A DNA stretch of 44,872 bases from an uncultured Bacteroidales bacterium (GCA_944321885.1 CALUNB010000017.1:1-44872), one strand, 5' to 3'. Numbered from the stretch's first letter, positions 35,359 through 44,690 are shown. The notes: generated from the sequence alone by a model not told the origin. Program-made: numbers and translations.

Positions 35359-38300
35359 TCATTGCCCGGCGGGTCCTTCGGAGAGGGTTTTCGGGGAATC
35401 CTGTCCGGACGTACCGGCTTCACCCGTCTTGTTCCCTTCCTTGAGGACCTTGCCTTTTTCCGGGTCGATGACCAGCTCTTCCTGGCTGTACTGCCCGGTG
35501 GCGTGCAGGTACTCCATGCGTTTGAGCATGTAGTTGGTCAGGTCGGCCGAATACTGTTCCTTGCTTTGCTGCAACAGGCTTTCGGCGTTCAGAAGTTCGG
35601 TCATCGTGGCCAAGCCCGCCTCGTAGGCATCGCGCTGCATGCGGTAGTTCTCCTCGGCGGTCCCTATCGACTCGGAAGAAAGTTGCACTTGGTCGTAGTA
35701 TTCTTCCAGTTGGTTGTAATACTGTTGCATTTGCAGCATGAGCATTTCTCCCGCATCGTCCCGGAGGTTCTCGGCCTCCTGCAAGGCAAGTTTGGCTTTC
35801 TTCATCTGCAAGCCGCCGCCCCACCATTGGCTGATGGGGATGTGGACCGCTGCCGAACCGAACCAGAAGGAACGGTCGATGTTTTCCAAGAGGTTATGGT
35901 AGGCGAATCCCCCGCCGACCACTACCGAAGGCAGGTTCTGGCCCAAGGCCAAGCGTTTTTTCAATTTGGTGGCCTCCACGTTCTTTTCGAGCATCATGAA
36001 ATTGAGGTTCCGGTGCAAGGCCTGCTGATGGTCGGCCTTGCAGGTGGCAGGGAGAGGCAGGACTTCTTCCGGCAGGGGCGCGATGGCGAAACTGTCGGCT
36101 TCCATGCCGATGTATTGTCCTAACAGCATCTTGCTCAACGCAATCCCGTTCTTGACCTGGATAAGGCCGCTTTTGGCTTGGTTCGACTTGAGTTGGACTT
36201 GCAAGTAGTCGTTCCTGTTTTTGACCCCGGCTTGCACCGCCTCGTCCACATCGGCCATCAAACTGTTCAGGAGGCTGTCCATGCTTTCCACGGTCTTTTG
36301 CTTTTCCTGCAAGCCGAGCAATTGGCGGTAGTATTTCTCCACGGTCAGCAACACCTCGTCGTGGCTCTGCTGCAATTGGTAGGTCTTGACTTGTTCGGCG
36401 ACCCGGTAAAGCTTCTGGGCGTTGGCCAATTGCCCTCCAAGGAAGACCGGCTGCACCGCCGTCACAGTTCCGGCAATCCCTTTGTCGAGAATCCCCACTT
36501 CTTTGTTTTTCAAGGCTGTCAGGTCTTGTTCCAAGGGACCGAGGATGCCTTGTTCCAATTGGAGCAGCAATTCAGGAGGCAGGTATTGGCCTAAGAAATC
36601 CCCCAGGCCGGGGGCCACTTCGGCCACCGAGGTCGGGATGGACACGAAATCCCCGATTTGGCCGCCGAGGACACCCTTGTCGGCCACGAAGCCCAGGCCG
36701 GTGGCCTGTATGGAAGGGAAGAAATGCGAGATGTTGGACTGGCGGTCGGCCTTGGCCATGTCCACCTGCAAGCGGGCATTCTTCATCTTTACATTGTGTT
36801 CCAAGGCCAGCTGCTGGCATTCGGCCAAGCTGAGTTGCCGGGGTTGGGCGGAAGCCGGGAGTATGCTGCTTGCGGCCAAGACACAGGCGAAGACGGGGGT
36901 CAGGACTTGGGATACCGTTTTGGGCCGCGGATTTGTCGGGACCCGCAATGTTTTCCCTTTCTTTTCAGCTTTTTTGTCCACGCATCGGAACACGAGCCAG
37001 TAGGCTACCGGCAGGACCGTCACAATCAGGAGCATCGAAATCAAGGAGCCGAAGCAAATCACGGTTCCCATCGGGGACCAGAGGCCGCTTCCGCCCAGAA
37101 TCATCGGGATGACCCCCATCGAAGCTGCCGCCGAGGTCAGGAAAATGGGACGCATCCGGCGTTTGGCGGCGTGCAGGGCCGCATCGCGCACGCTCAGGTG
37201 TTCTTCTTTGCGGAGTTGCTGGGCGTAATCCATCATGATGATACCGTTGCGGACCAAAATACCCATCAGCGAAACGAAACCGAGGATGGCCGTCAGACTG
37301 AAATCCTTTCCCATGACCCAAAGCCCGGAAAAGCCCCCGAACACGCACAGGACCATGGAGGTCAAAACCAACAACGCCATGTTGATTTGTTTGAAATGGA
37401 ACAAAAGGATGAAGAAAATGATGGCAATGGCAATGCAAAGCCCGCTCAGGATCCGGGGCACGTTTTCTTCATCGTTGGCGCGGGAACCGCCGTAACTCAG
37501 GCTCATGCCTTCGGGCAGGTCCATTTTGTCCAAACGGGCCGCCAAGGCTTCGGTCCGTTCGTTCACGTCGTATCCCCGGGCCACATCGGTTGAAACCGTC
37601 AAGGTCCGGACGCCGTTTTCCCGGGCGATGCAGGCCGGGGTCCAGTCCGGGCTGGTTTTGGCGATTTGCCGTACCGGGACCGGTTCCCCTCCGGGCAAGG
37701 TGGGCAGGAACCCGTTTTCCAAGCCGGTAAGGCTTTTGCCCTCTCCGGATTCCGATTTGATGACTACTTTCATCGGGTAGTCCCCCTCCCAAAGGGTGGT
37801 GATGGGAATGCCTTGGCCTGTCTGCATGGCAAGGGTCGTGGAAAGCAGGGTCTTATTGATACCCAAGCGGTTGGCTTCATCCTTGTCCACGTCCACCCTC
37901 AGGCCGGGAAGCATCCCCTCATAGGAGGTGCGGATTAGGCAAAGCCCTTCGGTATGCCGGAAAAGGCACATCACGCTGTCGGCCACCCGCTGGAGATCCT
38001 GCATATTGTTCCCGTGCAGTTCCACTTCTATCGGGTTGGCGGCCACGTTGTAGTCCATTTGTTTGAACCGGATCTGGGCCATGGGGAAGTAGTCGGTGTA
38101 AAGGTTGGCGTATTGGTCCAAGACCTCCTCGGTGGCTTCCGGGCTTACCGTATTGACGATGAACTGGGCAAAATGGCTTCCACCGGCTTGGGGCGCGTAA
38201 GTGGTATGGAAACGGGGGGAGCCGCTACCCACGAACTTGGTCACGGAAACGACCCGGGAATCCTTGGACAGGATATGTTCCAGGCTGTCGGCCACCTGGG

Positions 38301-40038
38301 CGGTGGTTTCCAAGGCCGTTCCGGCGGGCAGGTATATTTCCACGGCGAACTGGTTCCGTTCGGCGGTCGGGAAAAGCCGGTTGGGCAAGATTCCCATGAT
38401 CAGGAAACCGGCAAACACCGAAAGCACGCCCGTACCGATGACCCGGCCCGGATGCCGGAAACAGGCTTCAATCAGTTTGTCGTAGCCGGTCTGTACCCAA
38501 TCCAGGAAAGAGCGGTGCTGCTTGGGCTTTTCCGCCGCTTGTTGTTTCAGACCTTTGCGGATGAAGACATATTGCATATAGGGGACCAGCAAGACGGCCA
38601 CCAAGAGGGAAACGCCCAAGGTGATACTGATGGCCCAAGGGAAGGAGAGGATGAAGTCGAGGAAGGTTCCCTTGAAGGTGAACAGGAAGGGAATGAAGGT
38701 GATACTGATGGCCAAGGTGGCTGAAAAGATGGATTTGAAGAATTCCGTGGCGCTCGAAGCCGAGGCATACCAACGCGAATACCCCTCGTCCAAGCGTTCC
38801 GTATAGCAGTCCACGATGACCACCGAGTTGTCCACAATCATCCCCAAAGTCACCAGCAAAGCCGCCAAGGTCACGGTGTTCAACTCGATACCGCAAAGGT
38901 AAAAGAGGCCCAAGCTGATGAAAATCGTAATCGGGATCGTGGCTGCCGAAACCATGGCAACCCGGGCCGGCATCAGCAGGACCACCACGAGGATGACCGC
39001 GAGGATAGCAATCAAGAGTTCTTTCAAGAAAGTAGTAACCGATTCGTTGACCACGTGGCTCTGGTCGGTCACGCAGAAGAAACGCACGTCCGGGGGGAGT
39101 TCTTCTTGGTATCGGGCAATCACTTCCTTGGTGGCCCGTCCCATGTCCACGATATTGTAGCCTGGACGGACATCAATCGAGAGCATCACGCATTTGGTCC
39201 CGTTCGATTCGATGTAGGAGGTAGGTTCGGGGTATTCCCGCACAATCCGTGCCACATCCTTCAAACGTACCACGTTCCCTTGGGGATCGGCGTACACGAT
39301 TTGTTCCTGCAAATCCCTTTCGGCTTCGAAGGAACTGGCGATATGCACGGGAGCTACGAACTTGCCGTTCTCCACCTTGCCGCTGGCGGAAGTGAAACCT
39401 TGGGAAAACAGGCGGGCGGACAGGGTCGGCATCCCCATGCCGTAACGGGCCAGTTTGGCTTGGTCCAGATAGACCGTGATTTGTTCCTGTTGGATTCCGT
39501 ACCGGCTTATCTTGCTGATGGATTCGATATTCCGCAAGCGGGACTCCAGTTCGTCGAGGTATTGTTCCAGTTCCCGGTAGGTCTTGTCTTCCGACTCCAT
39601 GGTGTAGAGCAAGGAGGAGGTTTCCCCGAAATCGTCGATGGTCAGCAGGGCCAGCACGCCTTGGGGCAACCGGGTCTTGAAGGTTTGCAAGTCTTCCTTG
39701 AACTTGGCCCAGAAGTCGTTCTTGTCGGCGGTGTTGATGTCCTCGTCCAGATTGAGCATCATGATGGCCATTCCGTCCCGGCAGAGGGTCGAGGTCTTTT
39801 CCTTGTTCACTTCTTCGTAGGAGAACACGTAACTTTCCAGGGATTTTGCCACCTGCTCTTCCACTTGTTGCGAGCTGGCGCCTGGGTAAACCGCCACGAC
39901 CACGCCTTGGCGGATCGTGAAGACCGGGAATTCTTGTTTGGGCATCACGACCAAGGAATAGGCTCCGAAAATCATTCCCAGGACCACGATGAGGATGATG
40001 AGTTGACGGTGCCGCATGGCCCATTCTATTATTTTCAT
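35359..40038 (-). CDS. RND efflux pump fused to TolC-like outer-membrane factor
   Basis: A 1559-residue fusion. Residues 1 to about 1025 are an AcrB/HAE-type RND transporter: N-terminal helix, two large periplasmic loops, GMIVDNSVVIVD near 398-410 in helix 4, and GILVRNGIIMMDY near 930 (Arg where AcrB has Lys 940). A linker with basic residues leads to a hydrophobic segment at about 1043-1061 (VLTPVFACVLAASSILPASA) that looks like a signal peptide with an ASA-Q cleavage site. From about 1063 to 1559 it is a TolC-family outer-membrane factor (LSLAECQQLALEHNVKMKNA, long coiled-coil helices, second repeat). The pump pumps toxic compounds outward by proton flow; the substrate is unknown. The adaptor gene lies just upstream in the same operon. 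The C-terminal tail is Pro/Ser/Glu-rich. The fusion looks intact, without a frameshift. Confidence 0.93.
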   Translation of the reverse strand: MKIIEWAMRHRQLIILIVVLGMIFGAYSLVVMPKQEFPVFTIRQGVVVAVYPGASSQQVEEQVAKSLESYVFSYEEVNKEKTSTLCRDGMAIMMLNLDEDINTADKNDFWAKFKEDLQTFKTRLPQGVLALLTIDDFGETSSLLYTMESEDKTYRELEQYLDELESRLRNIESISKISRYGIQQEQITVYLDQAKLARYGMGMPTLSARLFSQGFTSASGKVENGKFVAPVHIASSFEAERDLQEQIVYADPQGNVVRLKDVARIVREYPEPTSYIESNGTKCVMLSIDVRPGYNIVDMGRATKEVIARYQEELPPDVRFFCVTDQSHVVNESVTTFLKELLIAILAVILVVVLLMPARVAMVSAATIPITIFISLGLFYLCGIELNTVTLAALLVTLGMIVDNSVVIVDCYTERLDEGYSRWYASASSATEFFKSIFSATLAISITFIPFLFTFKGTFLDFILSFPWAISITLGVSLLVAVLLVPYMQYVFIRKGLKQQAAEKPKQHRSFLDWVQTGYDKLIEACFRHPGRVIGTGVLSVFAGFLIMGILPNRLFPTAERNQFAVEIYLPAGTALETTAQVADSLEHILSKDSRVVSVTKFVGSGSPRFHTTYAPQAGGSHFAQFIVNTVSPEATEEVLDQYANLYTDYFPMAQIRFKQMDYNVAANPIEVELHGNNMQDLQRVADSVMCLFRHTEGLCLIRTSYEGMLPGLRVDVDKDEANRLGINKTLLSTTLAMQTGQGIPITTLWEGDYPMKVVIKSESGEGKSLTGLENGFLPTLPGGEPVPVRQIAKTSPDWTPACIARENGVRTLTVSTDVARGYDVNERTEALAARLDKMDLPEGMSLSYGGSRANDEENVPRILSGLCIAIAIIFFILLFHFKQINMALLVLTSMVLCVFGGFSGLWVMGKDFSLTAILGFVSLMGILVRNGIIMMDYAQQLRKEEHLSVRDAALHAAKRRMRPIFLTSAAASMGVIPMILGGSGLWSPMGTVICFGSLISMLLIVTVLPVAYWLVFRCVDKKAEKKGKTLRVPTNPRPKTVSQVLTPVFACVLAASSILPASAQPRQLSLAECQQLALEHNVKMKNARLQVDMAKADRQSNISHFFPSIQATGLGFVADKGVLGGQIGDFVSIPTSVAEVAPGLGDFLGQYLPPELLLQLEQGILGPLEQDLTALKNKEVGILDKGIAGTVTAVQPVFLGGQLANAQKLYRVAEQVKTYQLQQSHDEVLLTVEKYYRQLLGLQEKQKTVESMDSLLNSLMADVDEAVQAGVKNRNDYLQVQLKSNQAKSGLIQVKNGIALSKMLLGQYIGMEADSFAIAPLPEEVLPLPATCKADHQQALHRNLNFMMLEKNVEATKLKKRLALGQNLPSVVVGGGFAYHNLLENIDRSFWFGSAAVHIPISQWWGGGLQMKKAKLALQEAENLRDDAGEMLMLQMQQYYNQLEEYYDQVQLSSESIGTAEENYRMQRDAYEAGLATMTELLNAESLLQQSKEQYSADLTNYMLKRMEYLHATGQYSQEELVIDPEKGKVLKEGNKTGEAGTSGQDSPKTLSEGPAGQ

Positions 40039-40182
40039 TTCAAAATGTTTTTGGTTGAAAGCGATTCTTTGGAATTGTCAAGTCGGGAAGCCTTCCTTTC
40101 CGGTTCGACCTCGGTAAGGTACGGGGCGGGCACCATCGGGCCGAAGGCAAAGGAAGGGCTGCTTTAAAATTTTGAAAACGTT

Positions 40183-41211
40183 CTACTTCAGGATGAGTTT
40201 CGAACCTTCGCAGACTTTCTGGCAGCCTTCCGTGATGAGGAGTTCACCGGGTTCCAAGCCTTGGCTTACCAAGGTCCCGTTCCCGGTCAGGCCGCCGATC
40301 TTTATTTCCCGGCGTGTGGCCTTGCCGTCCTTGGCCAACCAGACGAAAGCCTGCCCCGCATAATCGATTTGCACGCAATTGTTCGGGATGACCACGCCTT
40401 GGGGGTAGTGGTTGCTGTCGGAGATGTCCACCTTGCAGACCATGCCCGGCATCAGGGCGTGGTCGGGGTTCCCGATGGAAATCTTGACAGGGTAGGTCCG
40501 GGAAACCGGGTTGGCGGTAATCCCTTTTTCAGAAACTTGTCCGTGGAAGACCCGGTTTTGGAGGGCCGGGACCTTGACCGTGGCATCCTGGCCGGGGAAG
40601 GTTTTGGAAATCTCGGTCTCCGGTACCGGGATGCCGATGTCCACGCGGTCTATGTCCACGATTTTCAGGACCGGAATCCCGGGCATCACGTTCATGCCGG
40701 CTTCGATGTCTTTGGCTGCTACCAAACCGTCCACCGGGGATTCCAGCACGGCGTTTTCCAGGTTCCTGCGGGCAATGCCTTCCATGGCCTTGGCTTGCTG
40801 CAATTTGGTTTGGACCTCCATCCACTGCAAGTCGGTCATGCTGCCTTTGCGGTGCAGGCTTTCGTAGCGCCGGTGGGCATCCTCGGCTTGTTCCAAGACT
40901 GCCTTGGCCGCGTCATAGGCATTTTGGAGTGAAACCGGGTCGAGTTCGGCCAATTTCTGACCTTTCTGCACGAATTGGCCGTCGTGTACGTAAACGGCTT
41001 TCAAGTTGCCGGCGGTCTGGAAACTGAGGGCCACCGAAAAACCGGCTTCTACCGTACCGGAATAGTTTTGTTCGTAGCGGGTTCCTTCGGCTTTGATTTC
41101 TTCTACTTTCACCGAAGTTCCTTCCGGCAGGGGGAATACCGGGGCCGCTTCCTTGCAAGCTCCCAGCAAAAGGAGAGGAAGCAGGTTGCAAATTTTGATT
41201 CTCGTATTCAT
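40183..41211 (-). CDS. RND efflux periplasmic adaptor (membrane fusion) lipoprotein
   Basis: A 342-residue periplasmic adaptor of the HlyD/AcrA type. Lipobox LLLLGAC with Cys 19 anchors it to a membrane. It has an N-terminal beta strand (YSGTVEAGFSVALSFQTAGNL), a lipoyl-like half-motif (VYVHDGQFVQKGQKLAELD), a coiled-coil hairpin (about residues 95-165), the second lipoyl half (LESPVDGLVAAKDIEAGMNV) and beta-barrel parts (PVPETEISKTFPGQ, then PVSRTYPVKI). It connects the RND pump to the outer-membrane factor, encoded together by the next gene. The ATG at 41211 fits the signal peptide; upstream in-frame codons to 41424 overlap the AraC promoter and are not supported. Confidence 0.92.
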   Translation of the reverse strand: MNTRIKICNLLPLLLLGACKEAAPVFPLPEGTSVKVEEIKAEGTRYEQNYSGTVEAGFSVALSFQTAGNLKAVYVHDGQFVQKGQKLAELDPVSLQNAYDAAKAVLEQAEDAHRRYESLHRKGSMTDLQWMEVQTKLQQAKAMEGIARRNLENAVLESPVDGLVAAKDIEAGMNVMPGIPVLKIVDIDRVDIGIPVPETEISKTFPGQDATVKVPALQNRVFHGQVSEKGITANPVSRTYPVKISIGNPDHALMPGMVCKVDISDSNHYPQGVVIPNNCVQIDYAGQAFVWLAKDGKATRREIKIGGLTGNGTLVSQGLEPGELLITEGCQKVCEGSKLILK

Positions 41212-41382
41212 GGATGTTTGATTTTCAGGTTTCAGGATGGGATTTTCCCTTCCCGTCCCGATGGCGCGGGAAGCGGCAAAATTCGCCAATCCGCCTTCTT
41301 CGGCCAAGGTTTGTTTTTCGCAAAAAATAGATAGTTTTTCCTGTCTTTTTGGAAATGTCCGGTGAGACCGGATAGAAAAGCT

Positions 41383-41390
41383 TACTTTTG
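41383..41390 (+). promoter_or_regulatory. -7 box TACTTTTG for AraC-family gene
   Basis: A perfect TAnnTTTG box 22 bases before the ATG at 41412, in the 200-base region shared with the divergent efflux operon. Confidence 0.6.
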
Positions 41391-41400
41391 CAAGAATACG

Positions 41401-41406
41401 AGGAGG
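41401..41406 (+). promoter_or_regulatory. Shine-Dalgarno site for AraC-family gene
   Basis: AGGAGG lies 5 bases before the ATG at 41412, an unusual feature in this phylum, and it fixes that start instead of the in-frame TTG at 41388. Confidence 0.6.
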
Positions 41407-41411
41407 AAAAC

Positions 41412-42341
41412 ATGCAAGACCCATCCGGGAAAGACCTTGGTGCCGCCAAGCGGAGCTTGGCGAAAGACTTGTTCCAGTTTCAGGATTTGGAAGAAAACGA
41501 TGCCAATTGGGGATTGATTGAAGAGGACATCTTGGTGGGGCGGAACCTCAAGCATGCCATCGAGGAGCATGCGGTCATCCATAGGCCCGACTTCTTGTTC
41601 ATTGCCCTCTGCACCCGGGGAAGGGTCCATTTCAAAATCGATGGGACCCTTCTCAAGGTTTCCAAGGGGAGCTTGGTCGTGGTCACACCGGGAAAGATGA
41701 TAGAAATCGAACATTTAGGGAAGGACAGCAACGGTATCGGGTTCGGGATTTCCCGGGAGTTCATCTACAATGTCATCGTGGAATACAGCAACTTGTGGTC
41801 CTTGATGCTCCAAGCCGAGAAACATCCCCATATCCGGCTCGAAGGGAAGGAGGTCAAGGCCATCGTGAACCTGCATTCCCAATTGCTCGAAGCCAGCCAT
41901 TTGCCGGAACACCCTTTCAAGACCGAGATGATCCAGAACCTGATGCGGGCCGCGATTTACCAGCTTGCCATGTTGGTGGAACCTCATATGGAAATCAACC
42001 CTTTGCGGGAAAGCCGGGATTTCGCCTTGTATTACCGTTTTTCCCAGCTGGTGGCCCAGAATTTCCGGAAAAACCGCCAAGTGGCCTTTTATGCCGGGAA
42101 ACTTTGCGTTTCGCCCAAATATTTGAGTGCGGCTATCAAAGGGGTGTCGGGCAAGACGGCCAACCGTTGGATTGACGAATATGTGACTGTCGAGGCCCGG
42201 AACTTGCTGCGCACTTCGTCCAATACCATCCGCCAGATTTCCGACTACCTGAATTTTCCGGATGCGTCCTTTTTTACCAAGTTCTTCAAGAAGAATGCCG
42301 GCATGACGCCCAAGGCGTACCGGGAGAAATACGGGCGGTAA
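41412..42341 (+). CDS. AraC-family transcriptional regulator
   Basis: A 309-residue regulator. The N-terminal part is a cupin-like sensing domain (FIALCTRGRVHFKIDGT, then KGSLVVVTPGKMIEI), a helical linker follows, and the C-terminal 100 residues are an AraC double helix-turn-helix: VAFYAGKLCVSPKYLSAAIK, then NTIRQISDYLNFPDASFFTK and FFKKNAGMTPKAYREKYGR. It is divergent from the efflux operon, which suggests control of the pump; that is inference from position. A promoter and a Shine-Dalgarno site are both close to the start. Confidence 0.9.
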   Translation: MQDPSGKDLGAAKRSLAKDLFQFQDLEENDANWGLIEEDILVGRNLKHAIEEHAVIHRPDFLFIALCTRGRVHFKIDGTLLKVSKGSLVVVTPGKMIEIEHLGKDSNGIGFGISREFIYNVIVEYSNLWSLMLQAEKHPHIRLEGKEVKAIVNLHSQLLEASHLPEHPFKTEMIQNLMRAAIYQLAMLVEPHMEINPLRESRDFALYYRFSQLVAQNFRKNRQVAFYAGKLCVSPKYLSAAIKGVSGKTANRWIDEYVTVEARNLLRTSSNTIRQISDYLNFPDASFFTKFFKKNAGMTPKAYREKYGR

Positions 42342-42350
42342 AACGGATTT

Positions 42351-42490
42351 GGTTCCTCAAGCCGTTTTGAGCCTTGCCTCCCCAGCGTACAGGGGGTACG
42401 GGCTTAGACTTGGTCCGGTTCCTCAAGCCGTCGAGCCCTGCTTCCACGGCGTACAGAGGGGAAAATACGGGGTCGGAAATACGGGGTCGG
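42351..42490. repeat. Imperfect tandem repeats in araC/deaminase convergent gap
   Basis: Two related units start at 42351 and 42417 (period 66), each with GGTTCCTCAAGCCGT followed by GAGCC and GCGTACAG. They are followed by two exact copies of AAATACGGGGTCGG (42463-42476 and 42477-42490). No coding function is seen. The region may be a remnant of a longer repeat or act as a transcription-ending structure for the two convergent genes. Confidence 0.6.
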
Positions 42491-42532
42491 ACAGCCTGTG
42501 CAAGATGGCGGCGATGTTTTGACAGATTTGCC

Positions 42533-43591
42533 TTAGCCTTGCTGGGAGTTTTGCCGGGAGTATTGCAGGATTTCGTCGTGCACGTATTGCAGTTCGATAC
42601 CCGCCATCTTGAACATTTCTTCGGATTCGGCACCGGCATGGTATTTGTACTCGGCCACCACTTTCTTGATTCCGCAATTGATAATCAGCATGGCGCAGGT
42701 GCGGCAAGGGGTCATGGTGCAGTACAGGGTGCTGCCTTCCAGCGCCACGCCCCGGCGGGCAGCCTGGCAGATGGCGTTCTGTTCGGCATGGACGGTGCGC
42801 ACGCAATGGGTCGTGATGCTGCCGTCCTCGTGCAGGGTCTTACGGAAAAGGTGTCCCACCTCGTCGCAATGGGGCAGATGGGAGGGTGATCCCACATAAC
42901 CCGTTACCAAGATTTGCTTGTCGCGGACAATGACGCAGCCGCTGCGTCCCCGGTTGCAGGTGGCCCGCAAGGCCACGCTATGGCACATGTCCATGAAGTA
43001 TTCATCCCAAGAGGGCCGTTGGTGCTTGGGCGCATCGTCCTGGAGGTTGGCCAGGAAACGGTCTATTTCCTGGTGCAGTTCCTCGAAACTGCCGTTGTTT
43101 TCCAAGCGGATGTCTGCCATGCGCATGCAGGCCTTGAGGTTCTGTTTGTTGGGGTCGGTGTTTTCCATTTCCCGTTGCTCGTTGGCAAGGAAGGTGGCGA
43201 AGTCGATATGGTCGGTTTCCGAGCCCCGTTTGCGAATCCGTTCGTAGCGGGTTTTCGGATCGGCATCCACCGCGACCAAGACGAAGGAGCCTTTCTTGCG
43301 CAAGGATTCCACTTCGCCCACGGCCCGGATGCTCTCGATGATGGCATTGCCTCCGGTTTCGGCGGCCTGCTTGTACAACTCGTCCACGATGTAGGAGGGG
43401 GAATGGTTCTGGCGCAAGTCGTTGGCTACTGCGGTCAAGGAATCCCGGTTGGGATCCAAGCCCCGTTTATGGACTTCCTCCATCAGGAATTGGCGGACTG
43501 AAAAATAGGCGAACTGCCGTTGGGTTCGCAAGTATTCCACCACGGTGCCTTTTCCGGCGCCCAAGGTGCCTGTGATGCCGATTATCAACAT
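42533..43591 (-). CDS. P-loop nucleotide kinase-like / dCMP deaminase fusion
   Basis: A 352-residue fusion. Residues 1 to about 185 are a P-loop kinase-like domain (GTLGAGKGT at 8-16, then ESIRAVGEVESLRK and VAVDADPKTRYERI); residues about 205-345 are a zinc-dependent dCMP deaminase of the ComEB type (CHSVALRATCNRGRSGCVIV, GYVGSPSHLPHC, HAEQNAI near 266, PCRTC near 293). dCMP deaminase makes dUMP for thymidylate synthesis. A kinase-like domain ahead of a deaminase is also the layout of anti-phage dCTP deaminases, so a defence role is possible; sequence alone cannot decide. It starts 11 bases after the DUF4837 gene and is probably co-transcribed. The ATG at 43591 begins the P-loop domain; upstream codons (to 43939) lie within the neighbour. 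Confidence 0.88.
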   Translation of the reverse strand: MLIIGITGTLGAGKGTVVEYLRTQRQFAYFSVRQFLMEEVHKRGLDPNRDSLTAVANDLRQNHSPSYIVDELYKQAAETGGNAIIESIRAVGEVESLRKKGSFVLVAVDADPKTRYERIRKRGSETDHIDFATFLANEQREMENTDPNKQNLKACMRMADIRLENNGSFEELHQEIDRFLANLQDDAPKHQRPSWDEYFMDMCHSVALRATCNRGRSGCVIVRDKQILVTGYVGSPSHLPHCDEVGHLFRKTLHEDGSITTHCVRTVHAEQNAICQAARRGVALEGSTLYCTMTPCRTCAMLIINCGIKKVVAEYKYHAGAESEEMFKMAGIELQYVHDEILQYSRQNSQQG

Positions 43592-43602
43592 TTGAATCGC
43601 AT

Positions 43603-44628
43603 TTATTGTCGGGTCGGAAGGTTCGCCACGCTGTCTTGGCTCGTGGCAAACTTGAAACTGCGGGCTATCGCGTCCACTTGCATCAGCAAGTCCCGTTTGG
43701 GCTTGCGGGGCGAGTAGAGGTAGGCATCGATCATGATGCTCCGTTGCCGGGCCGTGTCCACGAACACGTAGTTCACGAAGGGACCGCCCATGAAATCCCC
43801 TTCCAGGCGCCAGAGGCCCCGGGTTTCCATGGCATACATGCCGTTGAAGTTGACGGGGTTGAAAATGGGGTAGTACTCCGGGAACCGGGTTTCGGTGGTC
43901 ATGTAGGAACTGTCTGCCGGGCCGGGTACCAGCTGGCACATCCGGTTGCGCCGGGCGAGGATGTTTCCGGGTTCAAAGACTTCCAAGCCTTCGTAGGGGG
44001 CTATTGAAAAGATGATTCCTTGGCCGTAATCCTTGCTTTCCTTGCGGATCCAGGCGAAATCGGAGCGGGAGGATGCAAAGGAAAAACCTTCGGGGAAGGT
44101 CATCTCGAAACCGTAGCGTCGGCGGAGTTCCTGCAGGATATCGATTTCTTCCACCCCTTTGAAAGCCTTTTGAATCCGTTGGTATTCCTTGGCTTGGATA
44201 GCCTGCATCAGCATTTGCTTGCGGGGGCTGAACAGTTCGTAGAAGGTTTGCCGGTCCGGAACATTGAATTTGACCACGATTTGGGGGAATGCCCATAAAT
44301 CCTGCATGATTTCAACCTTGGGTTCGACCGCCGTGTCGAGCTCCACGATGAGGATGTTGCGGTGGTGCTGGAACATTTCGCTTTCGTTGAACGCCTTGGG
44401 TTGGATATTGACCAAGTCGAAATAGGGTTCGGGTTGGTTCAGTCCCGGTTGCGCCCTGGAGAAACAGTAGCGCAGGGTGTCGCCCAAGGGGCCTTCCCAT
44501 TCCGGGGCGGGGGTGACGACGATGATTTCGCAGGTCTTGCCGCCCGAACCGGGCAGCACAGGTACTTCGTATTTGCAGGAAACCAGCAGGAGCGCTGGCA
44601 ACAGCAAGAGGAAAAGGGCTCTTTTCAT
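43603..44628 (-). CDS. DUF4837 family lipoprotein
   Basis: A 341-residue lipoprotein; signal peptide MKRALFLLLLPALLLVSC with Cys 18. The body resembles DUF4837 of Bacteroidota: LPGSGGKTCEIIVVTP, then FNESEMFQHHRNILIVEL, DLWAFPQIVVKFNVPD and YPIFNPVNFNGMYAMETRGLW. The function is unknown. It is followed 11 bases later by the kinase/deaminase gene. A perfect -7 box with a matching TTG lies 63 bases upstream, and a divergent gene starts on the other strand. The ATG at 44628 is at the signal peptide; the frame remains open to 44862 without support. Confidence 0.82.
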   Translation of the reverse strand: MKRALFLLLLPALLLVSCKYEVPVLPGSGGKTCEIIVVTPAPEWEGPLGDTLRYCFSRAQPGLNQPEPYFDLVNIQPKAFNESEMFQHHRNILIVELDTAVEPKVEIMQDLWAFPQIVVKFNVPDRQTFYELFSPRKQMLMQAIQAKEYQRIQKAFKGVEEIDILQELRRRYGFEMTFPEGFSFASSRSDFAWIRKESKDYGQGIIFSIAPYEGLEVFEPGNILARRNRMCQLVPGPADSSYMTTETRFPEYYPIFNPVNFNGMYAMETRGLWRLEGDFMGGPFVNYVFVDTARQRSIMIDAYLYSPRKPKRDLLMQVDAIARSFKFATSQDSVANLPTRQ

Positions 44629-44690
44629 TATTATTTGTGGTCTTTTTCTACGGCTCTCTACGTCCGGGGCTTGGTGTCCCAGCCAATTTG

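Noticed and set aside
34956..35423. Possible 155-residue protein between korA and the efflux gene
   Set aside because: It starts inside the efflux gene end and runs across a likely korA promoter; composition is not protein-like.
42351..42490. CRISPR array
   Set aside because: Only two imperfect long units and one 14-base duplication; no regular repeat-spacer pattern and no cas genes.
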